Shown piece after piece: positions 5,032 through 6,037 of a DNA stretch of 6,037 nucleotides. Every line of letters starts with the position of its first letter. Position 1 is the stretch's first letter. The translations under genes and the position numbers were made by a program. Under the pieces are notes generated by a model that saw nothing but the letters and a program-made list of their open reading frames with translations, was not told the origin of the DNA and searched no databases. Source of the DNA: JAJKIV01 sp036509075 (lineage in GTDB: Bacteria; Gemmatimonadota; Gemmatimonadetes; Gemmatimonadales; Gemmatimonadaceae); contig DATCGG010000148.1 in NCBI GenBank assembly GCA_036509075.1, forward strand, positions 1 to 6,037, read 5' to 3'.

Positions 5032-6037
5032 ATGGCCGATCAGAACAACGACGACAGCAAGACACCTTTCGCGCGGCGTGGCGCGCGGCCGTTTGGGGGA
5101 CCCGCCAGTTCCCCGGCGCCGAGCCGACCGTTCATCCGCCCAGCAGCTCCCCAGCGGCCCACAGCGGCGCCATTCGTTTCGCCAGTGGTGCCGGGGAAGC
5201 TCGTGTTACGCAACCCAGCGCCGGTGCCCGCGCTGAAACCCCCCACACACGTCGCACCGCCGTCGGTTTCATTGCCCAAGGCCGACGCAGCGCCGCCGTC
5301 CGCGGGGCCGATGCCGAGCGAAATCGCTGCCCTCGACGCGATCGACGCATTCGACGCGGTGTGGGGCGCGGTAGTGCCGGTTAGCGCCCCCGCCGAATCG
5401 GCGGCGGTCGCTCCCCCGCTCGATGAGTTGTCGTTAGGCAGCGGAACCGAGGGCCAGCAGCAATGGGCGGAAGACATCACGGCGGACGATGTCCCGGCAG
5501 GGGAGCCCGAGACGGCGGCGGTGCCAGTTGGGCTCGAGCCCAGCGAGAGCTCGGCTACCGACACGACGCCGGCCTGGCTCGAGGATGACGTGGCGCCGCC
5601 ACCCGTGCCGTCCGAAAGCCCGGTTGTTTCGATGAGTCCACCGGCCGTGCCTGACGTGCCATCGGCGCCGAGCGTGGTGTCGCCAGTCTCGGATGTGGAG
5701 GGACTCTACAGTTTGGGTGAATGGACCGACTCGCACACGATCCCAGCCTCCGATGAGATCATGGGCGTCCCGCCGGAACCGACGGTCGCGCCGATCGTGG
5801 AGGCGTTAGGCGAGACGCTGCCGGCCTTGGTCGACCGGGCGACCGAAGAGGCCCAAAGCGCGCCCGAGCCGCACCCGCGATTCGAGCTCGTGCCCTCGGA
5901 AACCCCTGAGCCTGAGGTGCAACCGGAGGAACTCCCGGCTGCGAGCGTGATGCCGGCACCGACCACGTTTGCGTTCGCGCCGCACGAAGCGCGCATCGCC
6001 GCAACGTTCGATCGGCTGGCGGAGCGTGTTCGGAGCG
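5032..6037 (+). CDS. Unrecognised proline/alanine-rich, probably disordered protein, 3'-truncated
   Basis: An open frame of 335 codons runs from ATG 5032 through the window end with no stop, so the C-terminus lies outside. I do not recognise a family. The first 60 residues are basic (nine Lys/Arg, e.g. FARRGARPFGG and SRPFIRP) after a short acidic start (MADQNNDD). From about residue 95 onward the chain is acidic, with PSEIAALDAIDAFDAVWG (95-112), QQWAEDITADDVP (143-155), TPAWLEDDVAPP (179-190) and LGEWTDSHTIPASDEIM (228-244). Pro, Ala, Val, Ser and Glu dominate throughout. The last 20 visible residues (HEARIAATFDRLAERVRS) look like an amphipathic helix and may begin a folded domain. There is no signal peptide or membrane segment. 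GGAG 8 nt upstream and GC-rich third positions support it being real. It may be the distal gene of the operon or start a new unit. Confidence 0.8.
   Translation, partial: MADQNNDDSKTPFARRGARPFGGPASSPAPSRPFIRPAAPQRPTAAPFVSPVVPGKLVLRNPAPVPALKPPTHVAPPSVSLPKADAAPPSAGPMPSEIAALDAIDAFDAVWGAVVPVSAPAESAAVAPPLDELSLGSGTEGQQQWAEDITADDVPAGEPETAAVPVGLEPSESSATDTTPAWLEDDVAPPPVPSESPVVSMSPPAVPDVPSAPSVVSPVSDVEGLYSLGEWTDSHTIPASDEIMGVPPEPTVAPIVEALGETLPALVDRATEEAQSAPEPHPRFELVPSETPEPEVQPEELPAASVMPAPTTFAFAPHEARIAATFDRLAERVRS
5432..5439 (+). repeat. Recurrent octamer CGTTAGGC, copy 6
   Basis: The copy lies in the proline-rich open frame and is read TCG TTA GGC AGC (Ser-Leu-Gly-Ser). A near variant, GGTTAGCG, occurs about 50 nt upstream. 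Confidence 0.55.
5804..5812 (+). repeat. Recurrent nonamer CGTTAGGCG, copy 7
   Basis: Full nonamer in the proline-rich open frame, read GCG TTA GGC GAG (Ala-Leu-Gly-Glu). It lies 372 nt after copy 6, the closest pair in the window. Confidence 0.55.

Noticed and set aside
5040..5564. Antisense open frame of 174 codons opposite the proline-rich gene, Gly/Ala/Ser-rich.
   Set aside because: Its composition is the complement of the Pro/Ala-rich + strand frame. The + frame stays open for the full 1006 nt with a proper Shine-Dalgarno and is the better candidate.
130..5812. GTTAGGC and GCCTAAC match the simple core sites of integron attC elements (GTTRRRY / RYYYAAC).
   Set aside because: The copies are isolated inside conserved housekeeping genes. 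They are not paired as inverted core sites within 60-150 nt and do not flank cassettes, and no integrase gene is present. They are not attC sites, although use as secondary targets cannot be excluded.
1..6037. Search for CRISPR arrays, tRNA or rRNA genes, insertion sequences and toxin or defence genes.
   Set aside because: There are no spaced direct repeats, no RNA-gene signatures and no transposase-like or nuclease-like motifs. Nearly all bases are taken up by identified genes.

Overview
This is a densely packed, high-GC bacterial segment (roughly mid-60s percent GC by eye). Every supportable gene is on the + strand and there is almost no intergenic space. The family content and gene order (der, plsY, gpsA, a MerR-type regulator, a family-2 glycosyltransferase, surE, pcm) fit a chromosomal core region of a Gram-negative-type soil or environmental bacterium. 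Gemmatimonadota is my best guess from the gene order and the flavour of the SurE and MerR sequences. That is an inference at low to moderate confidence, because there is no rRNA or other marker to settle it.

Layout. Positions 2-859 hold the C-terminal two thirds of the ribosome-assembly GTPase Der, cut off by the window start. Then come plsY (860-1492) and gpsA (1489-2481), two consecutive steps of phospholipid synthesis; a short MerR-family DNA-binding protein (2481-2891); a DPM1-like glycosyltransferase (2888-3568); surE (3568-4332); and pcm (4317-4973). Six consecutive junctions have zero spacing or overlap by 1, 4 or 16 nt, so these seven genes are very probably one translationally coupled operon. 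After pcm there is a 58-nt gap, which contains a GC-only inverted repeat and a good Shine-Dalgarno sequence. A long proline/alanine-rich open frame then starts at 5032 and runs off the window end without a stop. It looks intrinsically disordered and I do not recognise it.

How the genes fit together. GpsA makes sn-glycerol 3-phosphate and PlsY acylates it to lysophosphatidate, so membrane lipid synthesis is co-expressed with ribosome biogenesis (Der). SurE (nucleotidase) and Pcm (repair of isoaspartyl protein damage) form a familiar stress and stationary-phase pair. The MerR protein and the glycosyltransferase between these blocks are the least predictable members.

Hunt result. I see no mobile element, CRISPR array, RNA gene, toxin-antitoxin pair or defence system. 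The most interesting signal is at DNA level. The heptamer GTTAGGC occurs seven times in both orientations (six extend to CGTTAGGC and four to CGTTAGGCG). The copies are scattered through six genes in three different codon contexts, and they hold four of the five TTA codons in the window. This looks like a highly iterated genomic oligonucleotide, in the manner of HIP1 or DNA-uptake sequences. The second item of interest is the unrecognised disordered protein at the right end.
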